A stretch of DNA of 64,000 nucleotides from an uncultured Duncaniella sp. (GCA_910587165.1 CAJUKP010000001.1:124001-188000), one strand, 5' to 3'. Shown: positions 1 to 9,207, numbered from the stretch's first letter. Notes: generated by a model from the letters alone, not told the origin. Made by a program: numbers and translations.

Positions 1-1047
1 CCGGAGGTTGGTGCGTGGATCAACGAGGATGCCCTGCGCACAGACCTTATGAAACGTGTGAGGCAGAACTACATTATAGGTCATCCCGAGCTCATAATCT
101 ACAACGAGGCTCATCTCCCCGAACCCCCGCGCCACTTCACCGCCACTGTCGACCCCGAGACCGCGAGAATCGTCATTTCCGAGGTGATCCCGGAGTTCAC
201 CGCCAAGCCTGAGCTCGAGGTTGTGTTCGGCAAAAAGCACTGGCTCAAGGAATTCAACGTCAACCTGCAGTTCTCACAGGCTTTCGTATCACCCAACTGG
301 TATCAGGGTGGCAACAACAGTCTCAACGCACTTGCGAGCGTATTCTACAAGGTAAGGCTCAATCCCGCCTTCCATGAGAATCTGCTCTTCGAGAACACAT
401 TCCAGTACAAACTCGGCATGATCAACTCTCCCGAGGACAAGATGCGCGACTATTCCATATCCGAAGACCTCTTCCAGTGGAATATGACCGCGGGCTACAA
501 GTCGACCAAGAGGTGGTACTACTCGATGAACGCCCAGTTCAAGACCCAGTTCCTCAACAATTACAAGAAAGGCACCAATGATCTCAAGGCCGCCTTCCTC
601 TCTCCCTCGGAACTGAATGTCGGTATCGGTATGACCTACAACTACACCAATCCCAAGAAGACACTCACTTTCGACGCCTCTATCTCCCCGCTGTCATGGA
701 ACATGAAGACCTGTGTCAACAAACGCATGGATGTGACCTCGTTCGGCATCAAGGCCGGCCATAAGACCGTGCACGAGATAGGTTCGAGCGCCGAGGGTAA
801 ACTCTCATGGCAGATATGCGACAATATCGCTCTCCGCTCCCGCCTCTTCGTGTTCTCCGACTACGACTACCTCCAGAGCGATTTCGAGAACACACTGATG
901 TTCACTATCAACAAATTCCTCACTACACAGATCTATGTGCATATGCGCTATGACACCTCGGCAGACAAGACTGATGATGATGACTGGCGCAAATTCATGC
1001 TCAAAGAAATTCTTTCGTTCGGATTCACCTACAAGTTCAACACCTGA
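1..1047 (+). CDS. DUF3078 family protein, 5' truncated by window edge
   Basis: The frame is open from base 1 with no stop before the first Met codon at 49, so the gene starts outside the window and only its C-terminal ~348 residues are visible. The segment around NWYQGGNNSLN, the many alternating aromatic/polar strands and the C-terminal FTYKFNT end match the Bacteroidota DUF3078 family, thought to be an outer-membrane-associated beta-rich protein of unknown role. The closing residue pattern (alternating, terminal aromatic near the end) suits a barrel or barrel-like fold. It heads a plus-strand run of four genes. Function is unknown; the family call is by recalled sequence pattern. Confidence 0.75.
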   Translation, partial: PEVGAWINEDALRTDLMKRVRQNYIIGHPELIIYNEAHLPEPPRHFTATVDPETARIVISEVIPEFTAKPELEVVFGKKHWLKEFNVNLQFSQAFVSPNWYQGGNNSLNALASVFYKVRLNPAFHENLLFENTFQYKLGMINSPEDKMRDYSISEDLFQWNMTAGYKSTKRWYYSMNAQFKTQFLNNYKKGTNDLKAAFLSPSELNVGIGMTYNYTNPKKTLTFDASISPLSWNMKTCVNKRMDVTSFGIKAGHKTVHEIGSSAEGKLSWQICDNIALRSRLFVFSDYDYLQSDFENTLMFTINKFLTTQIYVHMRYDTSADKTDDDDWRKFMLKEILSFGFTYKFNT

Positions 1048-1073
1048 TCCACACCCTCTCTCCGCTCTCCCAC

Positions 1074-1679
1074 ATGATCAGAACTCTCCTCATCGCCCTC
1101 ATGATGCTTCTCCTCGCCACACCTCCGGGTGAGGCGAGGAAGTCCGTGCTCGACAATGTGCCACGCACATCGCCGATACTTGGCGCCTACCGCGAGGACT
1201 CGGTGAGACTCCGACTTTCAGCCCTTCCTCTCCATGAGATAGAAGGTATCTGGGAGTTTGCCGGTGAAGGATCGCTGATGGCGGTTGAGAGAGACCCTGC
1301 AACATCCGGAGCAGCCACGGTCTACCGCATGGTGACCGTGCGCAGTTCAGATCTGGCTCTGAAACCCGGCACGGTGATGGGATATCTCACCCCTTCGTCG
1401 AAACGCGGGGTATATGATGCCCGCATCTATACGTCTCACACCGATGAAGGAACCCGGCTGGACAAACCCGACACCTTCACCGTGACTCTTGGAGACGAAG
1501 GAACACGCATCACCGTCAAACCATACGGCAGGATGTTCCGCATCAACTGGTGGAGACTCGTTCTCCCCTATATGTACCGCAGGGCCATATCACGCGTGGA
1601 GCGCCCGGCAGGTGACATCGAGGGATGCGTCAGAGTGTTTCCCGCGCCATCCAAACCTCTCAATCCCCGCTATCTGTGA
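1074..1679 (+). CDS. Exported protein of unknown function, 201 aa
   Basis: ATG at 1074, 26 bases after the DUF3078 stop. Residues 1-21 form a clear signal peptide (MIRTLLIALMMLLLATPPGE region, cleavage near GEA), so the protein is probably periplasmic or cell-surface. The rest is soluble with beta-rich character and no motif I recognise; a WW and a YMYRR patch near residues 160-170 may be conserved. The gene overlaps the next by GTGA, so the two are probably translationally coupled and functionally linked. No function is assigned. Confidence 0.75.
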   Translation: MIRTLLIALMMLLLATPPGEARKSVLDNVPRTSPILGAYREDSVRLRLSALPLHEIEGIWEFAGEGSLMAVERDPATSGAATVYRMVTVRSSDLALKPGTVMGYLTPSSKRGVYDARIYTSHTDEGTRLDKPDTFTVTLGDEGTRITVKPYGRMFRINWWRLVLPYMYRRAISRVERPAGDIEGCVRVFPAPSKPLNPRYL

Positions 1680-2167
1680 AGACTCTTCTCATTCCGCTCG
1701 CTACAACACTATGTCTGACAGCCGGGACTGTGGCCGCCGACAACACTCTGCGCGGCAAACATCTCCGGGTGGACAGCCAAGCGCTCCCGGGACACCCTGC
1801 CGACCATAGCGCTCCGGCAACCGACACAGTTCCGTTTCCTCCTGCCGATTCAGTGAAACTCTCCGGCTATGACAAGCCACTCAACTCGATGAAGGAGTCG
1901 CTGCTCATCACCAACAGGTCCAACCACAGCATATCCGGACTGCGCATAGAGATCACATATCTCGACCTTGCCGGACGCGAACTCCACGGAACCATGACAG
2001 ACCTTCATGTCGACATCCCTCCGGGAGCCACAAGAAAGGCTGTATTCCCTTCCTGGGACACCCAGAGGTCATATTATTATCATCTTGGAAAAAAGCCGCG
2101 GACGGCCAATGTGACACCCTACACGGTCAGTTGCCGCGTCATTCACTACACAACACAATCACAATGA
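1676..2167 (+). CDS. Exported protein of unknown function, 163 aa
   Basis: I chose the GTG at 1676, which overlaps the preceding stop (GTGA), because it places a textbook signal peptide (VKTLLIPLATTLCLTAGTVAA) at the N-terminus; the upstream ATG at 1625 would bury it behind 17 extra residues. The mature part has a segment (ITNRSNHSISGLRIEITYLD, about 80-100) reading like an immunoglobulin-like or FxLYD-type beta-sandwich, followed by a GATRKAVFPSWDTQRSYYY stretch. It ends in an ATGA overlap with the DUF4491 gene. Function unknown; probably works with the previous gene product in the envelope. Confidence 0.7.
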   Translation: MKTLLIPLATTLCLTAGTVAADNTLRGKHLRVDSQALPGHPADHSAPATDTVPFPPADSVKLSGYDKPLNSMKESLLITNRSNHSISGLRIEITYLDLAGRELHGTMTDLHVDIPPGATRKAVFPSWDTQRSYYYHLGKKPRTANVTPYTVSCRVIHYTTQSQ

Positions 2168-2499
2168 CAGAATTACTCTCATCATACCATCTTCTCGGCC
2201 TTGCCATAGGCCTCTGCACATTTCTCATAATAGGCATCTTCCACCCGGTATGCATCAAATGTGAATATTACTTCGGGACGGGCAGCCGCTGGTGGTTTCT
2301 TGTGCTCGGATTGCTCGGCACAGCCGGTGCCATACTGATTACCGACCCCTTCTGGTCGAGTCTGCTCGGAGTGTTCGCATTTAGCTCATTCTGGACCATC
2401 GGAGAGATTGTCGAGCAGCGCCGCCGCGTGGAGCGCGGATGGTTTCCCGAGAATCCTGCCAGACAGCGCCGTAAGGAGGCAGCCTGCAAACAGGACTGA
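2164..2499 (+). CDS. DUF4491 family small membrane protein
   Basis: The start is taken as the ATG at 2164, overlapping the previous stop as ATGA, rather than the ATG at 2131, which adds 11 non-homologous residues. The 111-aa product has three hydrophobic segments and the family pattern seen in Bacteroidales DUF4491: GLxIGLxTFLIIGxFHPxxIKxEYYFG, then WWFLVLG, then a WSSLLGVFAFSSFWTIGE block and a GWFPENP tail. It is an inner-membrane protein of unknown role. It closes the coupled set starting at 1074 and is followed by a strong hairpin terminator. Confidence 0.85.
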   Translation: MTELLSSYHLLGLAIGLCTFLIIGIFHPVCIKCEYYFGTGSRWWFLVLGLLGTAGAILITDPFWSSLLGVFAFSSFWTIGEIVEQRRRVERGWFPENPARQRRKEAACKQD

Positions 2500-2524
2500 T
2501 CAAAATGTTTCAGATACGACACAG

Positions 2525-2556
2525 AAAAAGGTGGCCCTCGGATGAGCCACCTTTTT
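2525..2556. terminator. Bidirectional intrinsic terminator
   Basis: The hairpin has arms AAAAAGGTGGC and GCCACCTTTTT around a 10-base loop. The A and T tracts sit on both sides, so it can end transcription from the DUF4491 gene on the plus strand and from the small ORF on the minus strand. Confidence 0.85.
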
Positions 2557-2594
2557 CAATTCTTTCAACGTAAGTTGTCAGTGGTGTAGAGCGT

Positions 2595-2753
2595 TCAGTT
2601 CCAGTCAACGGTAAAGTCGGCGGTATTGGCCGTGACTACGTTGTCCTGAGTGGGGAGCCAGTCTGAAATGTAATCATGTACAGTCTTGACAAGCTCGCCG
2701 GCTGCGGCTATGATAGCACCGTAGCCCAAGTAATCGTTAGACAGATTTTCCAT
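2595..2753 (-). CDS. Possible 52-aa small protein
   Basis: A complete ATG-to-TGA frame on the minus strand sits alone between two convergent or divergent units. The product begins MENLSNDYLGYGAIIAAAG, carries an Ala/Gly-rich amphipathic helix, then a WLPTQDN turn, and ends DFTVDWN. Codon choice is GC-biased as in real genes of this window, while the DNA upstream of the start is extremely AT-rich, as promoter regions are here. The bidirectional terminator at 2525-2556 lies just downstream. A TAACTTTA near-match to the -7 box lies roughly 40 bases upstream of the start. I do not recognise the family. It could be a secreted or signalling peptide, or chance. Confidence 0.45.
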   Translation of the reverse strand: MENLSNDYLGYGAIIAAAGELVKTVHDYISDWLPTQDNVVTANTADFTVDWN

Positions 2754-2902
2754 CGTGACCTGTGTTTTTATAATTATAATTAGGTTATGGGTTTAAAGTT
2801 AAACATTTATATTTATAAAAAGTTCATAGTATTAAAGTATTTAACTTATTTTAATAAATATAATATTTTATAGGTCAAAAAATCAACAAGTTATATTCAT
2901 TC

Positions 2903-2933
2903 TTGTGAATATGGCAAATTATAGCTACATTTG
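2903..2933 (+). promoter_or_regulatory. dnaX promoter
   Basis: TTG (2903-2905), 20 bases, then TACATTTG (2926-2933) match the Bacteroidota sigma-ABfr consensus TTTG-N19/20-TAnnTTTG, 27 bases before the dnaX ATG. The 2754-2900 stretch before it is strongly AT-rich and shows no gene. Confidence 0.75.
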
Positions 2934-2960
2934 TAGATACTAACCGACACCATAGAACCA

Positions 2961-4772
2961 ATGGACCATTATATAGTATCGGCAAGAAAATACCGCCCCT
3001 CGACGTTCGGGAGTGTGGTTGGTCAGAAAGCGTTGACCTCCACCCTCCGCAACGCCATCGCATCGGGACGTCTTGCCCACAGCTACCTCTTCTGCGGGTC
3101 GCGCGGTGTGGGCAAGACATCATGTGCCCGCATCTTTGCCAAGACCATCAATTGCCTTAACCCCACCCCTGCCGGGGAAGCCTGCAACGAATGCGACTCA
3201 TGCCGTGCCTTCAATGCAGGGAATTCAATGAACATAATAGAGCTTGACGCAGCCTCCAACAACGGTGTCGACTCCATACGCGAGCTTGTCGATCAGGTGC
3301 AGGTACCCCCGTCGATGGGACGGTACAGGGTGTTCATTGTCGACGAGGTCCATATGCTCTCATCGGCGGCGTTCAACGCCTTCCTGAAGACTCTCGAGGA
3401 GCCGCCGTCCTATGTGATTTTCATCCTCGCCACAACCGAGAAACACAAGATCATACCCACCATCTTGTCACGCTGCCAGATCTATGACTTCAACCGTATC
3501 ACCGTGCGCGATATCATAGACCATCTCTCCTATGTGGCGGAGCAGGAAGGATTCACAGCCGAGCCCTCGGCCCTTAACGTGATAGCCCGGAAAGCCGACG
3601 GAGCCATGCGCGACGCCCTCTCCATATTCGATCAGGTGGCCGCATCATCGAGAGGAAACATCACCTACCAGAGCGCCATTGACAATCTAAACGTGCTCGA
3701 CCATCGGTATTATGACCGGCTTCTCGACTGCTTCCTCGGAAGCAAGGTGCTCGAGTCATGGCTCATCTACAAGGAGATCCGCGACCATGGGTTTGACTCC
3801 CACACTCTGGTGGTAGGTCTGGCCGACTATTTCCGCGATCTCATGGTAGCTCTTGACCCGTCTACAATCTCTCTGCTCGAAGCCGACGACGAGGCGAGGG
3901 AGGCCATGGCGAAGGCTGCCTCGAAATGCCATCCGGAATTCATCTACCGGGCAATGAACCTCTGCAATGAGGCTGATCTCAACTACCGTACAGCCTCCAA
4001 CAAACAATTTCTCGTAGAGCTGACACTCGCCAAGATATGCCAATTGTCAAGCCCCTCTCCCGATGAAAAACGTGGTGGCGGAGAGGGGCAGTTACAGAAA
4101 ATAAACCCGGCCACCCCTAATACTGAAGCATCGGCTACGGCCCCACAGCCCGTCCGCACCGCATCTCCGGCACCTGTTCAGCAAACGGCAGCGGTAGCCA
4201 CGACACTACAGCCTTCACAGCCCGTCCCGGCAGCCCCGGCGGTGGTCTCGTCGCCTCCGCCTCCACGCTACGGCGCTCCTCAGGCCGCGAAAACCAAAGT
4301 GAGGATAGCGGGCAACACTCCCAGATTCTCCATCTCAGGGCAAGCCAACGGAGAGCATCCTCAGGCTGCAGGCAACGTGGCAGGAGCTCCGGCAGTCAGC
4401 CTGCGCGACAACCGTTTCGCCACAGAAGAACTTCATGCCGCCTGGCAGGCGTTCATGAAAGCCAACCCATCCCGCCATATTCTCGTCAACACCATGAGAG
4501 CATCATTCCCCACAGCCGAGGGAGAAGGCGGTAACGTATTCAAGATGATGGTCGAAAACGAGAAGCAGCACCAGGAGATGACCGAGGCGATGCCGGCGAT
4601 ACTGCAATATCTCCACGATACACTCAGAAACGACCATGTGGAGATACACGTTGAGATCAACCAGGGCGAGGCGTCGCCACACACTTGGAACGAACGCCAG
4701 GTGCTCGCCCATATAATCGAAGAGCGCCCGATACTGAAAGAGTTCATCGACTCATTCGGTCTCACCCTCTGA
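2961..4772 (+). CDS. dnaX: DNA polymerase III subunit gamma/tau
   Basis: This is the clamp-loader ATPase of the replicative polymerase. AAA+ features are all visible: Walker A GSRGVGKT at 46-53, the zinc-binding cysteines C65, C75, C78, C81, and the DEVH Walker B at 128-131, with sensor I SRCQ near 176. A Pro/Ala-rich linker (about 375-440) joins a C-terminal tau-type domain ending near 603, the usual length for Bacteroidales. A 10-bp inverted repeat (4051-4060 with 4081-4090 region) falls exactly at the AAA+/linker junction; I see no convincing slippery heptamer, so a separate gamma product is not supported. Its own promoter lies at 2903-2933. Followed by the DnaA-box-rich gap. Confidence 0.97.
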   Translation: MDHYIVSARKYRPSTFGSVVGQKALTSTLRNAIASGRLAHSYLFCGSRGVGKTSCARIFAKTINCLNPTPAGEACNECDSCRAFNAGNSMNIIELDAASNNGVDSIRELVDQVQVPPSMGRYRVFIVDEVHMLSSAAFNAFLKTLEEPPSYVIFILATTEKHKIIPTILSRCQIYDFNRITVRDIIDHLSYVAEQEGFTAEPSALNVIARKADGAMRDALSIFDQVAASSRGNITYQSAIDNLNVLDHRYYDRLLDCFLGSKVLESWLIYKEIRDHGFDSHTLVVGLADYFRDLMVALDPSTISLLEADDEAREAMAKAASKCHPEFIYRAMNLCNEADLNYRTASNKQFLVELTLAKICQLSSPSPDEKRGGGEGQLQKINPATPNTEASATAPQPVRTASPAPVQQTAAVATTLQPSQPVPAAPAVVSSPPPPRYGAPQAAKTKVRIAGNTPRFSISGQANGEHPQAAGNVAGAPAVSLRDNRFATEELHAAWQAFMKANPSRHILVNTMRASFPTAEGEGGNVFKMMVENEKQHQEMTEAMPAILQYLHDTLRNDHVEIHVEINQGEASPHTWNERQVLAHIIEERPILKEFIDSFGLTL

Positions 4773-4884
4773 AAAACATCACGGACAATCACTGGGCCCG
4801 GATTGAGGATGGCTCACAGCCTCCACAGTCCGGGCCTCTCTGTGTCTGTCCGCCACCGGGCCACAGGATGCGTTTCCGCCCTGC

Positions 4885-5300
4885 ATATCCACAGCAAAAG
4901 CAGTGTTGAAAACCATGTTGATAACTGTTGAAAACTTTTCAATAGTTTTTAAAAACTTACCCTTGACACATATTGTAGGAAATACGTATATCAAATCACC
5001 TCCCTCCTCCCAAATTAGTTATTACTTATCTGTCAATGGGTTTTCAATACCCTTTTCAACAAAAACATCTTGTAAAACTCATGAAAAGTTTTTAACTTTG
5101 CACTTTATTAACATGATGTTAATAACTAAGTTAAGAGACTGATAATCACCATTTGGCAGTGTTGATAACCATGATGAAAATGTAAATGCGTGTGCAATAA
5201 CCCATTTATGCAAGGAAATGGCCGAAAAGTTATTATACAAATCAACATTCATTAGTCTTTTTCTTTAGTTTTTTCTTTTTCAAAAAATTTTTTCAAAAAT
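4885..5300. other. Candidate replication origin: DnaA-box-like cluster
   Basis: The 536-base gap between dnaX and nadA holds no credible gene. It contains repeated nonamers close to the DnaA box TTATCCACA: ATATCCACA at 4885-4893; on the other strand TGTTGAAAA at 4904-4912 and 4926-4934, TGTTGATAA at 4916-4924 and 5160-5168; TTTTCAACA at 5053-5061; weaker TTTTCAATA at 4937-4945 and 5041-5049. Three lie 10-12 bases apart. An AT-rich, poly-T/poly-A tract (about 5235-5308) could serve as an unwinding element. A perfect parS 7 kb away fits an origin-proximal place. No box is a perfect consensus match, so this is a candidate only. Confidence 0.45.
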
Positions 5301-5308
5301 ATAAATCA

Positions 5309-6277
5309 ATGAAAGTTGACAAGGGTTATGTCGAGGCTCCGGTCCCCGAAGGCATAGATCTGAAGGAAGAGATTCTCCGGATCAAGAATGAGAAAAACGC
5401 CGTGGTTCTGGCTCACTACTACACATTGCCGGAGATCCAGGAGATAGCCGACTACATAGGCGACTCCCTTGCCCTGGCACAGATAGCCGAGAAACTCGAC
5501 AACGATATCATCGTGATGTGTGGAGTCCACTTCATGGGCGAGACTGTGAAGATTCTCTCTCCCTCGCGGAAAGTGCTCGTGCCCGACCTCAACGCCGGGT
5601 GTTCGCTGGCTGACTCATGTCCCGCCCCGGAGCTTGAAAAATTCATAGCCGCCCATCCCGGTCATACTGTGATCTCCTATGTCAACACTTCGGCTGCCGT
5701 GAAGGCTCTCACCGATGTTGTGGTCACTTCAGGAAATGCCATGAAAATCGTGGACGCTCTTCCCGCCGATGAGAAAATCATATTCGGTCCCGACCGCAAT
5801 CTCGGAAATTATATCAACTCCGAGACCGGACGTGACATGATTCTGTGGGACGGTGCCTGTCATGTCCACGAGAAGTTCTCCCTCGAAAAAATTCTCGAAC
5901 TCAAGAAGGCCCATCCCTCGGCAGAGGTTCTGGTTCATCCCGAATGTCCCGCTCCGGTGAGGCTTGTGGCCGACAAGGTAGGCTCGACAGCAGTGCTTCT
6001 TGATTATTCACAAAAGAGCGGAGCCTCGGAATTCATAGTGGCCACCGAGAGCGGTATCCTCCACGAGATGCGCCGCAAGTGTCCGGCCAAGACATTCATT
6101 CCGGCTCCTCCGGCCGATTCCACCTGTGCCTGCAATGACTGCTCGTACATGAAGCTCAACACACTCCGCAAGCTGTATCTCACGCTGCTCCACGAGGCTC
6201 CAGAAGTGACGGTGGATCCTTCTATAATTGACCGTGCGCGCCGTCCCATCACACGTATGCTCGAACTCAGCAAATAA
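5309..6277 (+). CDS. nadA: Quinolinate synthase
   Basis: Condenses iminoaspartate with dihydroxyacetone phosphate to quinolinate in de novo NAD synthesis, using a 4Fe-4S cluster. The 322-aa product shows the family blocks: HYYTLPEIQEIADYIGDS near 36-53, the cluster cysteines in NAGCSLADSCP, HPECPAPV and CACNDCSYMKLN, and repeated GxH/H motifs. Length is typical. No nadB or nadC is adjacent. The gene follows the AT-rich gap and leads into leuS after 19 bases, so the two may share a transcript. Confidence 0.96.
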   Translation: MKVDKGYVEAPVPEGIDLKEEILRIKNEKNAVVLAHYYTLPEIQEIADYIGDSLALAQIAEKLDNDIIVMCGVHFMGETVKILSPSRKVLVPDLNAGCSLADSCPAPELEKFIAAHPGHTVISYVNTSAAVKALTDVVVTSGNAMKIVDALPADEKIIFGPDRNLGNYINSETGRDMILWDGACHVHEKFSLEKILELKKAHPSAEVLVHPECPAPVRLVADKVGSTAVLLDYSQKSGASEFIVATESGILHEMRRKCPAKTFIPAPPADSTCACNDCSYMKLNTLRKLYLTLLHEAPEVTVDPSIIDRARRPITRMLELSK

Positions 6278-6296
6278 ACTCCCATATATATAATAA

Positions 6297-9071
6297 ATGG
6301 AATACAATCATAAGGAAATCGAATCGCGCTGGCAACAGCGCTGGCGCGACGAGAAGGTCTACAAGACCGGGATTGACAAGAACCGTCCGAAATTCTATGT
6401 GCTCGATATGTTTCCCTACCCGTCGGGGGCAGGTCTGCACGTGGGTCACCCGCTGGGCTACATAGCTTCAGATATATTCTCGCGCTACAAGCGTCTGCGC
6501 GGCTTCAATGTGCTCCATCCGATGGGCTATGATGCCTACGGTCTGCCCGCCGAGCAGTATGCCATCCAGACCGGACAGCATCCCGAGAAAACTACTGTCA
6601 ATAACATCGCCCGCTATCGCGAGCAGCTCGACAAGATAGGTTTCTGCTACGACTGGGACCGCGAGGTGCGCACCTGCGACCCTAAATTCTACAAGTGGAC
6701 CCAGTGGGCCTTCATGAAGATGGTGGAGAGCTACTATGACACCGCCGCCGACAAGGCCATGCCGATCGACGCGCTCGTGAGACATTTCGAGGAACATGGT
6801 TCTGAAGGAGTCCATGCCGCCTGCTCGGAGGAGCTCACCTTTACCGCCGGTGAGTGGAAGGCGATGTCGGAAAAGCAGAAGAGCGACACTCTCATGAATT
6901 ACCGCATCGCATATCTGGGCAACACGATGGTCAACTGGTGTCCCGAGCTGGGCACCGTGCTCGCCAACGATGAGGTGAGCGAGGGTCTCTCGATACGCGG
7001 CGGATATCCCGTGGAGCAGAAGCTCATGTATCAGTGGTGTCTGCGTGTGTCGGCTTATGCCGGACGTCTGCTCGAATCACTCGACACTCTCGACTGGACC
7101 GACTCGCTCAAGGAGACCCAGCGCAACTGGATAGGTCGCTCCGAGGGCGCGGAGATGCGTTTCCCCATTGCCGGATCAGATGTGGTGCTCGACATCTTCA
7201 CCACCCGTGCCGACACTGTTTTCGGTGTTACTTTCATGGTGCTCGCTCCCGAGAGCGAATATGTGGATCTCGTCACCACCCCGGATCAGAAGGAGGCCGT
7301 GAAGAACTATCTCGACTCCATCAAGCACAAGACCGAGCGTGAGCGAATGATCGACAAGAAAGTGAGCGGAGTCTTCACCGGCAGCTATGCGGTGAATCCC
7401 CTCACCGGAAAAAACATTCCTGTCTATGTGAGCGATTATGTGCTCGCCGGCTACGGCACCGGAGCTATCATGGCTGTGCCGGCCCACGATAGCCGCGACT
7501 ATGCCTTCGCCCGTCATTTCGATCTGCCCGTCATCCCGCTCATCGAAGGCTGTGACGTGTCCGAGCAGAGCTTCGACGCCAAGAGCGGAAAGATGATCAA
7601 CTCCTCGTCGGAGCTTCTCGATCTGAACGGCCTTGAGGTGAAGGATGCCATAGCCGCCGCCAAGAAATTCATAGAAGAGAAAGGCATAGGCCGTGTGAAG
7701 GTGAACTACCGTCTCCGCGATGCCATCTTCTCGCGTCAGCGCTACTGGGGTGAGCCTTTCCCCGTCTACTACAAGGACGGAATACCCTGCCTCATGGACG
7801 AGAGCGAGCTCCCGCTGCTTCTCCCGGAGGTAGACAAATATCTCCCCACCGAGACTGGTGAGCCCCCGCTCGGCCGTGCAAAGAACTGGGTGACGAAAGA
7901 GGGATATCCCATCGAGCTGAACACCATGCCCGGATTCGCCGGCTCGTCGGCCTACTATCTGCGCTACATGGATCCCCACAACGAGGAGGCTCTCGTTGGA
8001 CGCGAGGCTGATGAATACTGGCGTAATGTCGACCTCTATATCGGAGGTACCGAACACGCCACCGGCCACCTCATCTACTCCCGTTTCTGGAATAAATTCC
8101 TCTATGACCTGGGATATGTGGTCGAGCCTGAACCTTTCAGGAAGCTCATCAACCAGGGCATGATCCAGGGCCGATCGAATTTCGTCTACCGCATCCAGGG
8201 AACCAACAAGTTTGTCTCGCTTGGACTCAAGGATCAGTATGACACCACTCCGATCCACGTCGACGTGAATATCGTCAGCAACGATATTCTTGATCTTGAT
8301 GCATTCCGTGCCTGGAGACCTGACTATGCCGATGCCGAGTTCATCCTCGAGGATGGAAAATATGTATGCGGCTGGGCTGTGGAGAAGATGTCAAAGTCCA
8401 TGTTCAATGTGGTCAACCCCGATGATATCGTGGAGCGTTACGGTGCCGATACCCTGCGTCTCTACGAGATGTTCCTCGGTCCGCTCGAGCAGTCGAAGCC
8501 TTGGGATACGAACGGTATTGACGGCGTGAACCGATTCCTGAAGAAGCTGTGGGCTCTCTTCTATAAAGGTGATATATGTCTTGTCGATGACAGCAAACCT
8601 TCGGCAGACGCGCTCAAATCGCTCCACAAGCTCATCAAGAAAGTGACTGGCGACATAGAGTCGTTTTCCTACAACACCTCTGTGGCTGCTTTCATGATAT
8701 GCGTCAACGAACTTTCACAGCTCAAATGTCATTCACGCGAGGTACTGTCGGATCTTCTCGTGATTCTCGCTCCCTTTGCCCCTCACATTGCCGAGGAGCT
8801 GTGGCACTCGGCTCTTGGCAACAGTTCGACAATCTGCGACGCCAAGTGGCCTGAATGGAACGAGGAATACCTTAAGGAATCGACAGTCAACTATGCGGTG
8901 TCATTTAACGGAAAGGCCCGTTTTAACATACAGGTGGCCGCCGATATGCCTAAGGAAGAGGTGGAGAAGACCGCTCTCGCTCATGAAGGCGCTGCCAAGT
9001 GGCTCGACGGAAAGACCATCCGCAAAATCATCGTGGTACCCGGCAAGATCGTAAATATCGTGGTCGGATAA
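6297..9071 (+). CDS. leuS: Leucyl-tRNA synthetase
   Basis: Class Ia synthetase charging tRNA-Leu. The HIGH-type motif is HVGH at 48-51 and the KMSKS motif lies near 698-702; between them is the large CP1 editing domain (TTRADTVFGVTFMVLAPE and GYGTGAIMAVPAHDSRD are its hallmark segments). The anticodon-binding and C-terminal domains complete a 924-aa protein, normal for Bacteroidales. The start ATG lies 19 bases after nadA. A strong hairpin follows the stop. No T-box or leader peptide is visible. Confidence 0.98.
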   Translation: MEYNHKEIESRWQQRWRDEKVYKTGIDKNRPKFYVLDMFPYPSGAGLHVGHPLGYIASDIFSRYKRLRGFNVLHPMGYDAYGLPAEQYAIQTGQHPEKTTVNNIARYREQLDKIGFCYDWDREVRTCDPKFYKWTQWAFMKMVESYYDTAADKAMPIDALVRHFEEHGSEGVHAACSEELTFTAGEWKAMSEKQKSDTLMNYRIAYLGNTMVNWCPELGTVLANDEVSEGLSIRGGYPVEQKLMYQWCLRVSAYAGRLLESLDTLDWTDSLKETQRNWIGRSEGAEMRFPIAGSDVVLDIFTTRADTVFGVTFMVLAPESEYVDLVTTPDQKEAVKNYLDSIKHKTERERMIDKKVSGVFTGSYAVNPLTGKNIPVYVSDYVLAGYGTGAIMAVPAHDSRDYAFARHFDLPVIPLIEGCDVSEQSFDAKSGKMINSSSELLDLNGLEVKDAIAAAKKFIEEKGIGRVKVNYRLRDAIFSRQRYWGEPFPVYYKDGIPCLMDESELPLLLPEVDKYLPTETGEPPLGRAKNWVTKEGYPIELNTMPGFAGSSAYYLRYMDPHNEEALVGREADEYWRNVDLYIGGTEHATGHLIYSRFWNKFLYDLGYVVEPEPFRKLINQGMIQGRSNFVYRIQGTNKFVSLGLKDQYDTTPIHVDVNIVSNDILDLDAFRAWRPDYADAEFILEDGKYVCGWAVEKMSKSMFNVVNPDDIVERYGADTLRLYEMFLGPLEQSKPWDTNGIDGVNRFLKKLWALFYKGDICLVDDSKPSADALKSLHKLIKKVTGDIESFSYNTSVAAFMICVNELSQLKCHSREVLSDLLVILAPFAPHIAEELWHSALGNSSTICDAKWPEWNEEYLKESTVNYAVSFNGKARFNIQVAADMPKEEVEKTALAHEGAAKWLDGKTIRKIIVVPGKIVNIVVG

Positions 9072-9088
9072 AAATACACTCCTTTAAA

Positions 9089-9138
9089 CAGACAGGAGGT
9101 GGACACTGATCAGAGGTGTCCGCCTCCTGTTTGTTTTT
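9089..9138 (+). terminator. leuS terminator
   Basis: A 15-bp stem (9092-9106 with 9116-9130, one G-T pair) with a 9-base loop is followed by TTGTTTTTCTT, 20 bases after the leuS stop. Confidence 0.85.
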
Positions 9139-9207
9139 CTTAGGGCTACGCGGCTTTACCGCACTTTACCGGCAGTTTCAGGCTGTAAATTTGCAGTAAA
9201 AAAAGCC

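Noticed and set aside
4051..4100. Programmed -1 frameshift in dnaX
   Set aside because: The GATGAAAAACG stretch does not give an X-XXY-YYZ heptamer in the correct frame.
4903..5142. 79-aa plus-strand ORF in the dnaX-nadA gap
   Set aside because: Composition follows the AT-rich DnaA-box-like repeats, no promoter or gene-like codon use; treated as non-coding origin-type DNA.
7176..8258. 360-aa ORF antisense to leuS
   Set aside because: Mirror of the leuS coding frame; leuS has full motif support and this frame has none.
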